From: Selenomonas sp.
Lineage (GTDB): Bacteria > Bacillota > Negativicutes > Selenomonadales > Selenomonadaceae
Length of the DNA stretch: 9,012 bases
NCBI GenBank assembly: GCA_015265235.1
Contig: JABZYJ010000075.1
Span: 1 to 9,012 of the forward strand
Direction: 5' to 3'
Part shown: positions 1 through 6,143 of the stretch, piece by piece
How positions within the stretch are numbered: the first letter of the stretch is position 1
How the letters are laid out: each line of letters begins with the position of its first letter
Translations under genes and position numbers: made by a program
The notes under the pieces: generated by a model
Databases searched by the model: none
What the model was told of the DNA's origin: nothing
The model's input: only the letters and a program-made list of their open reading frames with translations

Positions 1-20
1 ATAGTGGTGTAAAATATGAT

Positions 21-30
21 AGGGGGGGAG
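21..30 (+). promoter_or_regulatory. Ribosome binding site of mqsR, decides a TTG start
   Basis: A purine-rich AGGGGGGGAG stretch ends four bases before the TTG at 35. The next candidate start, ATG at 59, has only CACAAAACCTATCCCGTG in front of it, with no Shine-Dalgarno-like sequence. The site therefore favours the TTG. This is a direct reading; the use of TTG is an inference. Confidence 0.6.
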
Positions 31-34
31 CTCA

Positions 35-352
35 TTGGATCACAAAACCTATCCCGTGATGGATAAATACAAGCCCAGTTACGATCTTAGGAAGATTCAG
101 CAAACGGGGTATTTTATTACGAGGACAGCGCTCATGTCAGCGGCAGAATTGGGATTTGATGCGGATGGGATTCATGAAGTAATCGCCTCCATGGAACAAT
201 CGCACTTCTATAAGTCCATGACCTCGAAGTACAACCACAAGGTTTGGCAGGATGTTTATCATGTGCCTTTTGGTGAATATTTACTGTACATCAAGTTTAC
301 CGCAAACGATATTGTGTCGGACTTTTGGCTGCTGTCGTTTAAGGAAAAATGA
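35..352 (+). CDS. mqsR: MqsR family toxin (mRNA interferase) of a type II toxin-antitoxin system
   Basis: This 105-residue protein matches the MqsR family, ribosome-independent endoribonucleases of the RelE fold that cut mRNA, mainly at GCU in E. coli. Shared blocks are TRTALMSAAELGFDADG (29-45), SHFYKSMTS (56-64), KVWQDVY (69-75) and the C-terminal SFKEK. From memory of the E. coli protein, its residues K56, Q68, Y81 and K96 correspond here to K60, Q72, Y85 and K103, so the toxin looks catalytically intact. E. coli MqsR has 98 residues. The TTG start gives 105 and the internal ATG at 59 would give 97, closer to E. coli. TTG is chosen because only it has a ribosome site. The antitoxin gene follows after 16 nt, so the order is toxin first, as in E. 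coli mqsRA. The gene is visibly more AT-rich than the metabolic genes downstream, consistent with horizontal acquisition. The promoter lies at or beyond the window edge. Confidence 0.93.
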   Translation: MDHKTYPVMDKYKPSYDLRKIQQTGYFITRTALMSAAELGFDADGIHEVIASMEQSHFYKSMTSKYNHKVWQDVYHVPFGEYLLYIKFTANDIVSDFWLLSFKEK

Positions 353-368
353 AATGGAGTGAATTGCG

Positions 369-803
369 ATGAATCAAGATGAGATGATGATTGACCCAGA
401 GACGGGGGAAGAATTGCATCGTGATATTCGCCCGATGACATTCACGTACCAAGGGGAGAGCGTTACGGTGGATATGCCGGGGTGGTACTCAGCGGATGGG
501 ACACGGAGTGTGCACTCGCATGAGGATACAAAGGTGTCTGACCGTGCTCTGCACGTGATGAAGGCACGCGTGGAGGGGCTTCCTCTTCCGACGGAGATTC
601 GATCCATTCGGAAGAAATTCGCACTGACGCAGGAGGAGGCAGGGACGATCCTCGGCGGCGGGGCACGGGCATTTCAGAAATATGAGTCCGGCGACGTCTT
701 GCCGAGCCGCACGATGGCGAATCTCCTGCTTCTCCTGCAGGAATATCCGCAGGGGCTTGAGACGCTGCGGGCACATCGCAGGGAACGCGAGAAGGTCAGC
801 TGA
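369..803 (+). CDS. mqsA: MqsA/YgiT-type antitoxin with C-terminal HTH, lacking the zinc cysteines
   Basis: This 144-residue protein should neutralise the MqsR toxin and repress the operon. The C-terminal half (about 77-125) is an XRE-like HTH: IRSIRKKFALTQEEAGTIL followed by GGGARAFQKYESG (96-108), very like the E. coli MqsA segment GGGVNAFSRYEKG. The DNA-contact residues known in E. coli, N97 and R101, appear here as R100 and K104, so the operator may differ. The N-terminal half aligns with the MqsA zinc domain (DPETGEE at 9-15 in place of the first CxxC, GWYSADG at 38-44 in place of the second), but the whole protein contains no cysteine and cannot form the structural zinc site. The length is slightly above the 131 residues of E. 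coli MqsA. ATG at 369 follows a GGAGTG site at 356-361. Cotranscription with mqsR is likely given the 16-nt gap, and the terminator hairpin follows directly. Confidence 0.9.
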   Translation: MNQDEMMIDPETGEELHRDIRPMTFTYQGESVTVDMPGWYSADGTRSVHSHEDTKVSDRALHVMKARVEGLPLPTEIRSIRKKFALTQEEAGTILGGGARAFQKYESGDVLPSRTMANLLLLLQEYPQGLETLRAHRREREKVS

Positions 804-817
804 ATCAAAGAACGGCA

Positions 818-860
818 CAAAAAAGGAAACACGGCGATGATGCTGTGTTTCCTCTTTTTG
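818..860. terminator. Two-way intrinsic terminator between mqsA and the C-S lyase gene
   Basis: AGGAAACAC at 824-832 pairs perfectly with GTGTTTCCT at 845-853, and GGC 833-835 can extend the stem with GCT 842-844 (one G-U pair), leaving a six-base loop. An A run (818-824) and a T run (855-859) flank the stem, so it can end transcription from both sides. It sits between two convergent genes, as expected for a shared terminator. Confidence 0.82.
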
Positions 861-869
861 TATGCTTAG

Positions 870-2039
870 TTATCCAAATGCCTTGGCGAGATGTGCGAGT
901 CCTGTTTGGAGGGTGCTGCGCGGGCAGGCGAGGTTCATGCGCTGGAAGCCGCTGCCGCCCGCACCGAAGATCGGGCCGTCGTCGAGCCAGAGGTTCGCCT
1001 CATGGATGACCTTCTCGTTGAGTTCCTCGTCCGAGAGACCGTAGGCGGAGAAGTCCATCCAGATCAGGTAGGTTCCCTCAGGTTCGATGAGCTGCACCTT
1101 CGGCAGGTGTGCAGCGAGGTATTCCTTCGTAAAGGCGTAGTTCTCCTCGATGTAGGCGAGCAGCTCCTTCAGCCACGGTGCGCCATGCTCGTATGCCGCC
1201 TTTGCGCCCGCGAGTCCAAGCGTGTTCGGCTCGTCGTAGCCGGTGCGGCTCAGCTCCTCCTTAAAGCGGCTGCGTAGGGATTCATCGCTGATGAAGATGT
1301 TGGAGACCTGCAGTCCCGCAAGATTGAACGTCTTGCTCGGGGAGGTACAGGTGACGGTGATGGCGGCGGCGTCTGCGGTGAGAGAGGCAAAGGGGATGTG
1401 GCGGAAGCCGGGACGCACGAACTCCTCGTGAATCTCGTCCGCGACGATAATGACGTGATGGCGCAGGCAGATGGCGGCGAGCTGCTCGAGCTCTGCGCGC
1501 GTCCAGACGCGTCCGACGGGGTTGTGTGGGCTGCAGAGGACGAACAGTTTTACCTTATGGTCGATGATCTTCTGCTCGAAATCCGCGAAGTCGATGCTGT
1601 AATGTCCGTCAGCGAACCGCAGGGGACTGTCGATGAGCGTGCGCCCGTTCTGGCGGATCATGCTCGCAAAGGGATAGTAGACGGGCTGCTGGATGATGAC
1701 GGCCTCATTCGGTGCAGTATAGGCACGGATGGCGGTGGCGATGGCAAAGACGACGCCGGGCGTGATGACGAGCTCATCGCGCTGCACCGTCCACGCGTGA
1801 CGCGTACGGAACCAATCGCGCAGGACGTTGAAGTAGTCGTCCTTGACCTGTGTATAGCCAAAGATGCCGTGTGCCGTGCGTGCCGTCAGTGCGTCAATGA
1901 CGGGGACGGGCGCGCGAAAGTCCATATCCGCGACCCAGAACGGGAGGACATCCTTGGGGTAGCCGCGCTCAACAGCAAAGTCGTATTTCAGACAAGACGT
2001 GCCGCGGCGGTCGATGATTTCGTCAAAATTGATGGACAT
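870..2039 (-). CDS. patB: MalY/PatB family PLP-dependent C-S beta-lyase (cystathionine beta-lyase)
   Basis: This 389-residue protein is of usual length for the MalY/PatB branch of fold-type I PLP enzymes. These split C-S bonds of cystathionine, cysteine or related thioethers, releasing a thiol, pyruvate and ammonia in the cytosol. Visible motifs are LPFWVADMDF (32-41), the aromatic GYT at 61-63, SPHNPVGRVW (170-179) with cofactor-binding N173, VADEIHEEF (199-207) with D201 pairing to the pyridine nitrogen, and SPSKTFNLAG (233-242) with Schiff-base lysine K236. R374 in NLACPR is the expected carboxylate-binding arginine. The ATG at 2039 has an AAGGAAGG/AAAGGAAA purine stretch just upstream. 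It begins 24 nt after the stop of the trans-sulfuration gene, so the two form one operon. The likely joint role is homocysteine formation from cystathionine, but cysteine desulfhydrase activity is equally possible in this family. The symbol reflects the family, not a proven substrate. Confidence 0.92.
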   Translation of the reverse strand: MSINFDEIIDRRGTSCLKYDFAVERGYPKDVLPFWVADMDFRAPVPVIDALTARTAHGIFGYTQVKDDYFNVLRDWFRTRHAWTVQRDELVITPGVVFAIATAIRAYTAPNEAVIIQQPVYYPFASMIRQNGRTLIDSPLRFADGHYSIDFADFEQKIIDHKVKLFVLCSPHNPVGRVWTRAELEQLAAICLRHHVIIVADEIHEEFVRPGFRHIPFASLTADAAAITVTCTSPSKTFNLAGLQVSNIFISDESLRSRFKEELSRTGYDEPNTLGLAGAKAAYEHGAPWLKELLAYIEENYAFTKEYLAAHLPKVQLIEPEGTYLIWMDFSAYGLSDEELNEKVIHEANLWLDDGPIFGAGGSGFQRMNLACPRSTLQTGLAHLAKAFG

Positions 2040-2063
2040 GATGTTTCCTTTTTCCTTCCTTTG

Positions 2064-3215
2064 TTACGCCCGAGCGGCCTTCTCCAGCGCCTGCGCCAGA
2101 TCTTCCTTCAGATCCTCTGCGTCCTCCAGCCCGACGGAGAGACGCAGGAGGCGGTCGTCGAGTCCCGTGCGCTCGATGAGCTCGTGGGGCATCTCTGCGT
2201 GCGTCTGCACGAGCGGGTAGGTCAGGAGACTCTCGACACCGCCGAGACTCTCGGCGAACGCGATGAGATGCAGATGGGCGAGGACATTCTGTGCGATGGC
2301 GGAGGTCTTGACCTTAAACGAAATCATGCCGCCATAGCCCGTGCTCTGACTCTCATGCAGGGCGCGCCCGGGATGGTTGGCGAGTCCCGGGTAGTAGACC
2401 TCTGTGACCTCGGGGCGGGTGAGCAGCCACTCTGCGATGGCAAGCGCATTTTCCGCTTGGCGTTCGACGCGTACACCGAGCGTCTTGAGACTGCGCAGCA
2501 TGAGCCATGAATCCATGGGAGAGAGATTCGGCCCCTCGGACTTTACGAGCAGCTCAATCCGCTTTGCGAGGTCAGAGTCCGCGTCCCGCACCGCGAGCGT
2601 GCCGCAGATCACGTCGTTGTGTCCGCAGAGGTACTTGGTCGCGCTCTCAACGACGATGTCTGCGCCGAGCGTGAGCGGCTTCTGCGCGTGCGGCGAGAGG
2701 AAGGTATTGTCCGCGACGAGGAGTGCGCCGTACTCGTGGGCAACGGCGGCGAGTGCGCGGATATCCGTGATGAACATCATCGGGTTGGAGGGCGTCTCAA
2801 TGAAGATCATCTTCGTCGTCTCGCGCATTTTTGCCTCGACCAGTGACGTATCGCGCATGTCGATGTACTCAAAATCGATGCCGTAGCGGCTGTAGATGTC
2901 GTTCGCGAGACGCACCGTCCCGCCGTAAAGATCCTCGGGCAGGAGAACGTGATCACCGGGAGCGCAGAGGGCAAAGACGAGATTGATCGCCGCCATGCCC
3001 GAGGAGAGTGCCCATGCGCGTTCACCGCCCTCAAGGAGGGCAATCGCCTTCTCAAAGTCGCTGCGCGTCGGATTCGCAACGCGGCTGTAGTCGTAGCCCG
3101 TGCTCTGACGGAATGCGGGGTGGCGGAACGTCGCCGAGAGATAGACGGGCGTGGTGAGCGCACCCGTCGCATCGAACGCGTGACAGCCATGTACCTCAGC
3201 AGTGTAATCCTTCAT
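2064..3215 (-). CDS. Trans-sulfuration PLP enzyme (cystathionine gamma-synthase / gamma-lyase group)
   Basis: This 383-residue protein is of typical length for the Cys/Met-metabolism PLP family. It shows the family signature throughout: YSR at 43-45 (Y and R bind the PLP phosphate of the neighbouring subunit), NPTRSDFEKAIALLEGG (48-64), SSGMAAI (71-77), VADNTF (167-172) with D169, SATKYLCGHNDVICG (191-205) with Schiff-base lysine K194, and LLRLSVGLED (356-365) with carboxylate-binding R358. The reading frame runs open to 3308, but the ATG at 3215 is chosen because GGGAGG lies 7 nt before it and homology to the family begins there. Motifs alone do not separate gamma-synthase (acyl-homoserine plus cysteine), gamma-lyase and methionine gamma-lyase. 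Pairing with a downstream C-S beta-lyase resembles the B. subtilis metI-metC arrangement and favours cystathionine synthesis followed by cleavage to homocysteine. This assignment is an inference. Confidence 0.92.
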   Translation of the reverse strand: MKDYTAEVHGCHAFDATGALTTPVYLSATFRHPAFRQSTGYDYSRVANPTRSDFEKAIALLEGGERAWALSSGMAAINLVFALCAPGDHVLLPEDLYGGTVRLANDIYSRYGIDFEYIDMRDTSLVEAKMRETTKMIFIETPSNPMMFITDIRALAAVAHEYGALLVADNTFLSPHAQKPLTLGADIVVESATKYLCGHNDVICGTLAVRDADSDLAKRIELLVKSEGPNLSPMDSWLMLRSLKTLGVRVERQAENALAIAEWLLTRPEVTEVYYPGLANHPGRALHESQSTGYGGMISFKVKTSAIAQNVLAHLHLIAFAESLGGVESLLTYPLVQTHAEMPHELIERTGLDDRLLRLSVGLEDAEDLKEDLAQALEKAARA

Positions 3216-3322
3216 TGTATTTCCTCCCATTGTTCCCTTTTGCTTATGTCCTGCGCAGACGGTACGGACGGTGCGATTGCGCTCCGTCCGTTTTCCTGTG
3301 CACCGCACAGAACCGCTTTGGT
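3216..3322 (-). promoter_or_regulatory. Structured 5' leader of the trans-sulfuration operon
   Basis: Between the predicted start site (near 3322) and the ATG at 3215 lie about 107 nt with two hairpins, read on the - strand. The first has CTGTGC/GCACAG arms (3310-3296) with a 3-nt loop. The second has 8-bp ACGGACGG/CCGTCCGT arms (3291-3264), an A-A mismatch, a further GCG/CGC and a 4-nt loop. A perfect CTGCGCAG palindrome follows at 3258-3251. No U run follows the second hairpin on this strand, so it does not read as a terminator. I see no T-box AGGGUGGNACCGCG motif and no SAM-I core. A regulatory role is possible but not shown. Confidence 0.45.
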
Positions 3323-3328
3323 GGTCTC

Positions 3329-3358
3329 ATTATAAGCAACGTCGGGACACTTTGTCAA
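3329..3358 (-). promoter_or_regulatory. Sigma-70/SigA promoter of the trans-sulfuration operon
   Basis: On the - strand a perfect TTGACA (3358-3353) and a perfect TATAAT (3334-3329) are separated by 18 bp. Transcription would begin near 3322. The AT-rich stretch just upstream (3359-3378) could act as an UP element. This is a direct match to the consensus. Confidence 0.82.
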
Positions 3359-3380
3359 TCAAAAAATATATAAAACATAC

Positions 3381-3409
3381 TTGACAACTATGATACTTCC
3401 GTGTAAGAT
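3381..3409 (+). promoter_or_regulatory. Sigma-70/SigA promoter of the methyltransferase-like/ABC importer operon
   Basis: A perfect TTGACA (3381-3386) is followed after 17 bp by TAAGAT (3404-3409), four of six matches to the -10 consensus. A start near 3416 would give a leader of about 50 nt. The direct repeat ATACTT (3377-3382 and 3393-3398, 16 bp apart) overlaps the -35 and lies in the spacer, a plausible but unproven operator. The -35 boxes of this promoter and the divergent one are 22 bp apart and form the inverted repeat TTGTCAA/TTGACAA. Confidence 0.75.
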
Positions 3410-3467
3410 AGCGACATCGAAAAAATGAAAGACATATATGCAAATATGGTTATTGGAGGGAAATACA

Positions 3468-4475
3468 ATGGCACAGTCAAAAAAGGAGCTTGTCCTCAGC
3501 GCGATGGACCGTAGGGAGGTCGAGCGTGTCCCGTCGGGATTCTGGTTCCACTTTCTCGCGGATGAGATTCACGCCGATGCCTATGCCGACCCGCGTCTTG
3601 AGCAGACGCTTTTGGATGGGGAACTGCGCTATATCGACGGCTTTCAGCCGGATTTCGTAAAGATCATGACGGACGGGTTCTTCTCCTATCCGAACCCCGT
3701 CGTGCAGACCGCACGCACGGCAAAGGAACTGGCGAAGGTGCAGCCGCTGCCCGACGACCACCCCTTCTTTACGCGGCAGATCGCCTATGCGAAAGAGATC
3801 ACGAAGCGGTACGGAAACGAGGTCGCCACATTCTATAATATCTTCTGTGCGGGTACGACGGTGAAATTCATGCAGCCCGGGACACTCGCCGAGGATGAGG
3901 CATTTCTCGCACAGCTCGTCCGCGAGGACGCCGCGGCGGTGCGCGCGGCGTTCGATGTCATCTCTGGCGATCTCGCGAAGCTGGCGCGCCGCATCATCGC
4001 TGAGGCGGGCGTGACGGGCATCTACTTCAGCCTGCAGAACCTCATCGGCGAGGGCGCGAGCCGCGCGGTCTACGAGGAGGTATTCGCTCCCGGAGAAAAG
4101 GAAATCCTGCGCGCAGCAAACGCCGAGAGCAGCTACAATATCCTCCATATCTGCGGCTATGCGGGACACCGCAACGCGCTGGACTGGTATCGTGACTACG
4201 ATGTCAAGACGATCAACTGGGCGGCGGTCGTCGAGGGCGTTCCCCTTGAGGAGGGACGAAAGATTTTCCCGGAGCATGCTCTGCTCGGCGGATTCGGCAA
4301 TCTCGCATCGGATGTGCTCTATCGCGGTACGCAGGCGGAGATCACGGCGGAGACGCACCGCATCCTCGATGCGGCAGGGCGCACGGGCATCCTGCTCGGG
4401 GCGGACTGTACCGTGCCGCGCGACATTGACTGGAAGCATTTTGACTGGGTACGTGATGCGGCAGGATCACGATAA
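3468..4475 (+). CDS. URO-D-fold protein with MtaA-type zinc motif (putative cobamide/thiol methyltransferase-like)
   Basis: This 335-residue protein belongs to the uroporphyrinogen decarboxylase superfamily, shown by PDFVKIMTDGFFSYP (61-75), HICG (227-230), the segment around INWAAVVEGVPLEEG (249-263) and LLGGFGN (272-278). It is unlikely to be HemE. The N-terminal arginine motif (PVWxMRQAGR) is absent, and the corresponding stretch reads VPSGFWFHFLAD (21-32). Instead it has H227-X-C229 and C314 in LLGADCTV, that is His-X-Cys-X84-Cys. The MtaA/MtbA methylcobamide:thiol methyltransferases carry the same type of motif and bind catalytic zinc with it. A methyl transfer to or from a thiol is thus the best guess. 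No corrinoid protein gene is in the window. ATG 3468 is chosen over ATG 3438 because GGAGGG lies 7 nt before it. It is the first gene of the importer operon, with the lipoprotein gene 15 nt downstream, which suggests that it acts on the imported compound. Confidence 0.88.
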   Translation: MAQSKKELVLSAMDRREVERVPSGFWFHFLADEIHADAYADPRLEQTLLDGELRYIDGFQPDFVKIMTDGFFSYPNPVVQTARTAKELAKVQPLPDDHPFFTRQIAYAKEITKRYGNEVATFYNIFCAGTTVKFMQPGTLAEDEAFLAQLVREDAAAVRAAFDVISGDLAKLARRIIAEAGVTGIYFSLQNLIGEGASRAVYEEVFAPGEKEILRAANAESSYNILHICGYAGHRNALDWYRDYDVKTINWAAVVEGVPLEEGRKIFPEHALLGGFGNLASDVLYRGTQAEITAETHRILDAAGRTGILLGADCTVPRDIDWKHFDWVRDAAGSR

Positions 4476-4490
4476 AAAGGAGAGTATGAC

Positions 4491-5351
4491 ATGAATCTGA
4501 AGAAAATCACGAAGGCAGCACTCGCGGGGCTCCTCGCCACAGCACTTGCGGCGGGGCTGGCGGGCTGCGGCAAGAGCGGCGCGGACAGCGCGAAGTCGGC
4601 AGACGGCAAGAAGATCGTCACCGTCGCACATACGAATTATTATGTCCCCTACGACTATGTAAACGAGCAGGGGGAATCCGACGGATTCGAAGTTGCCGTC
4701 ATGAAGGAAGTGGCGAAGAAGCTGCCGCAGTATGAGTTCAAGTTCGTCCCGACCTCGGACGACGATCTCCTGATCGGCGTTGAGTCCGGGAAGTACACCG
4801 TCGGCACCAAGGGGATCTGGATCACGGATGCGCGCAAGAAGAAGTATGTGTTCCCGAAGAACAACATCGGCGCGAGCGTGATCGGCCTTGCGATCCGCAA
4901 GGATACGGCCGACAAGATCAAGGATCTAAAGACCTTTGCCCAGTTCAGCGGCAAGCTCGTCCCGATCGCTCCGCAGGATGCGCGCTATATGGTCATTGAC
5001 GAGTACAACAAGGAGAACCCCGATAACCAGATCAAGCTAACGTCCTCGGAGGCATTCCAGGTGGCGGATGCGTACAGCTGGGTGCTCGAGGGGCGCTATG
5101 ACGGCTACCTCGATGTCGAGCTGAGCTACAAGAACAACATCGCGAAGGAAGACGCTCCGTATCATCAGTTCAACGACAAGATGGCATACGTCCGCTACAA
5201 GGGTATCCCGACCTATCCGATCTTCAACAAGAAGGAGCAGGCCTTTGCGGACGACTACGACAAGGCGATTGAGGAGCTGCGCGCCGAGGGGAAAATCGCA
5301 GAGCTCGAGCAGAAGTACTTCGGTGAGAGCCTTTCCGACTACCTGAAGTAA
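4491..5351 (+). CDS. Amino acid ABC transporter substrate-binding lipoprotein (SBP family 3)
   Basis: This 286-residue extracytoplasmic binding protein delivers a polar or sulfur amino acid to the permeases encoded downstream. The N-terminus is a lipoprotein signal: KK at 4-5, a hydrophobic stretch (9-22), and the lipobox LAGC with C26 as the lipidated cysteine, followed by a Gly/Ser/Ala-rich linker. The mature part has the SBP_bac_3 layout: VNEQGESDGFEVAVMKEVAKKL (57-78), WITDARKKKYVF (110-121) with R115 in the place of the ligand-carboxylate arginine, AIRKD (134-138), and EGRYDGYLD (200-208) where D204 or D208 could bind the ligand amino group. One oddity is the usual G-F-D-V-D segment, which reads G-F-E-V-A here (65-69). 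GGAG lies just before the ATG. Cystine or a related sulfur compound is suggested by the neighbours only; motifs do not fix the substrate. Confidence 0.94.
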   Translation: MNLKKITKAALAGLLATALAAGLAGCGKSGADSAKSADGKKIVTVAHTNYYVPYDYVNEQGESDGFEVAVMKEVAKKLPQYEFKFVPTSDDDLLIGVESGKYTVGTKGIWITDARKKKYVFPKNNIGASVIGLAIRKDTADKIKDLKTFAQFSGKLVPIAPQDARYMVIDEYNKENPDNQIKLTSSEAFQVADAYSWVLEGRYDGYLDVELSYKNNIAKEDAPYHQFNDKMAYVRYKGIPTYPIFNKKEQAFADDYDKAIEELRAEGKIAELEQKYFGESLSDYLK

Positions 5352-5372
5352 ACGAAAGGGGGACGGCATACG

Positions 5373-6143
5373 ATGGAAACACGTGTCTTTGACTTCGGGC
5401 TGATCGTTCAGTTTCTGCCCGATCTCCTCTCCTATCTTGACGTCACACTGCTCGTTGCCGGCCTCAGCATCGTCATCGGCTCCCTGCTCGGCGGATTGCT
5501 GGCATGGGCGAATCTCAGCGGCAGCCGCGTGCTGCGCGCGTGTTCACTCGCCTACGTGTATGTGATGCGCTGTACGCCGTCCATCGTTCTGCTGTTCATC
5601 GTCTTCTACGGTGCGCCGAAGCTCGTCTTTGCGCTCTTTGACTATGATATGAATGCGATGCACCGCGCCGTCTTTGCCGTCGTCACCTTTACCCTGCTGT
5701 TTGGCGCATACATTTCGGAGGTGTTCCGCGCTGCCTATACGGCGGTTCCGCGCGGACAGTACGAGGCGGCGGTGAGTGCGGGGCTCTCCCCGTGGCAGGC
5801 ATTCTGCCATGTCATGCTCGGACAGGCGGCGCTCATCGCCCTGCCGAATTTCGGCAACTCGACCATCAACCTCCTGAAAGAGGCGTCGCTCGCCTATACC
5901 ATCGGGCTGATCGACCTCATTGGGCGCGGCAATCTCATCATCGCGCAGAACTACGGCGCGTATGGCGTTGAGGTCTATCTCTCTGCCATGCTGATCTACT
6001 GGGTGCTCGTCCTGCTCATCGAGCAGGGCTTCGCGTGGGCGGAGCATCGTCTCGACCAAGGCACGGGGCTGCGCGCTCCGTCTGCGCCCAAAACAATGCG
6101 GAATGGGCTGAAAGGAGGGGACACCATTGGAACTGGATCTTGA
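5373..6143 (+). CDS. Amino acid ABC transporter permease, first subunit (HisM/GlnP family)
   Basis: This 256-residue inner-membrane subunit has about five hydrophobic segments (roughly 21-45, 57-80, 98-120, 145-165 and 200-222). The family's N-terminal pattern is seen in YVYVMRCTPSIVLLFIVFYG (61-80), and the EAA loop that contacts the ATPase begins EAAVSAGLSPWQAF (131-144). The C-terminal tail after about 228 is hydrophilic. The ATG at 5373 lies 21 nt after the lipoprotein stop and follows an AAAGGGGGA stretch at a slightly long spacing. Its 3' end contains the ribosome site of the second permease gene and overlaps that gene by 17 nt, so the two are probably translationally coupled and assemble as a heterodimer. 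Confidence 0.94.
   Translation: METRVFDFGLIVQFLPDLLSYLDVTLLVAGLSIVIGSLLGGLLAWANLSGSRVLRACSLAYVYVMRCTPSIVLLFIVFYGAPKLVFALFDYDMNAMHRAVFAVVTFTLLFGAYISEVFRAAYTAVPRGQYEAAVSAGLSPWQAFCHVMLGQAALIALPNFGNSTINLLKEASLAYTIGLIDLIGRGNLIIAQNYGAYGVEVYLSAMLIYWVLVLLIEQGFAWAEHRLDQGTGLRAPSAPKTMRNGLKGGDTIGTGS
6111..6120 (+). promoter_or_regulatory. Ribosome binding site deciding the TTG start of the second permease
   Basis: AAAGGAGGGG ends six bases before TTG at 6127, inside the end of the first permease gene. No ATG in this frame lies near it; the first in-frame ATG is seven codons further on. Strong pairing to 16S rRNA would offset the weak start codon. Confidence 0.75.

Noticed and set aside
10..20. A -10 box (TAAAAT or TATGAT) for mqsR
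   Set aside because: Transcription would begin inside the ribosome site and the -35 region is outside the window, so it cannot be supported.
1398..2510. A 370-codon open frame on the + strand
   Set aside because: It lies antisense across both PLP enzyme genes, has no family resemblance, and exists because GC-rich codon use leaves few stops in the opposite frame.
3264..3294. Intrinsic terminator on the + strand (GC hairpin followed by TTTT)
   Set aside because: No + strand gene reads into it, the T run is only four bases, and it lies in the leader of the - strand operon.
3216..3322. A known SAM or T-box riboswitch before the trans-sulfuration gene
   Set aside because: The leader is too short for a T-box and shows neither the T-box bulge sequence nor a SAM-I-like core; only simple hairpins are seen.
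3477..4439. A 320-codon open frame on the - strand
   Set aside because: It is the antisense shadow of the URO-D-fold gene, whose motifs and ribosome site are clear.
3468..4475. Annotation as HemE (uroporphyrinogen decarboxylase of heme synthesis)
   Set aside because: The catalytic N-terminal arginine motif is absent and a His-X-Cys ... Cys motif is present instead; no other heme gene is nearby.
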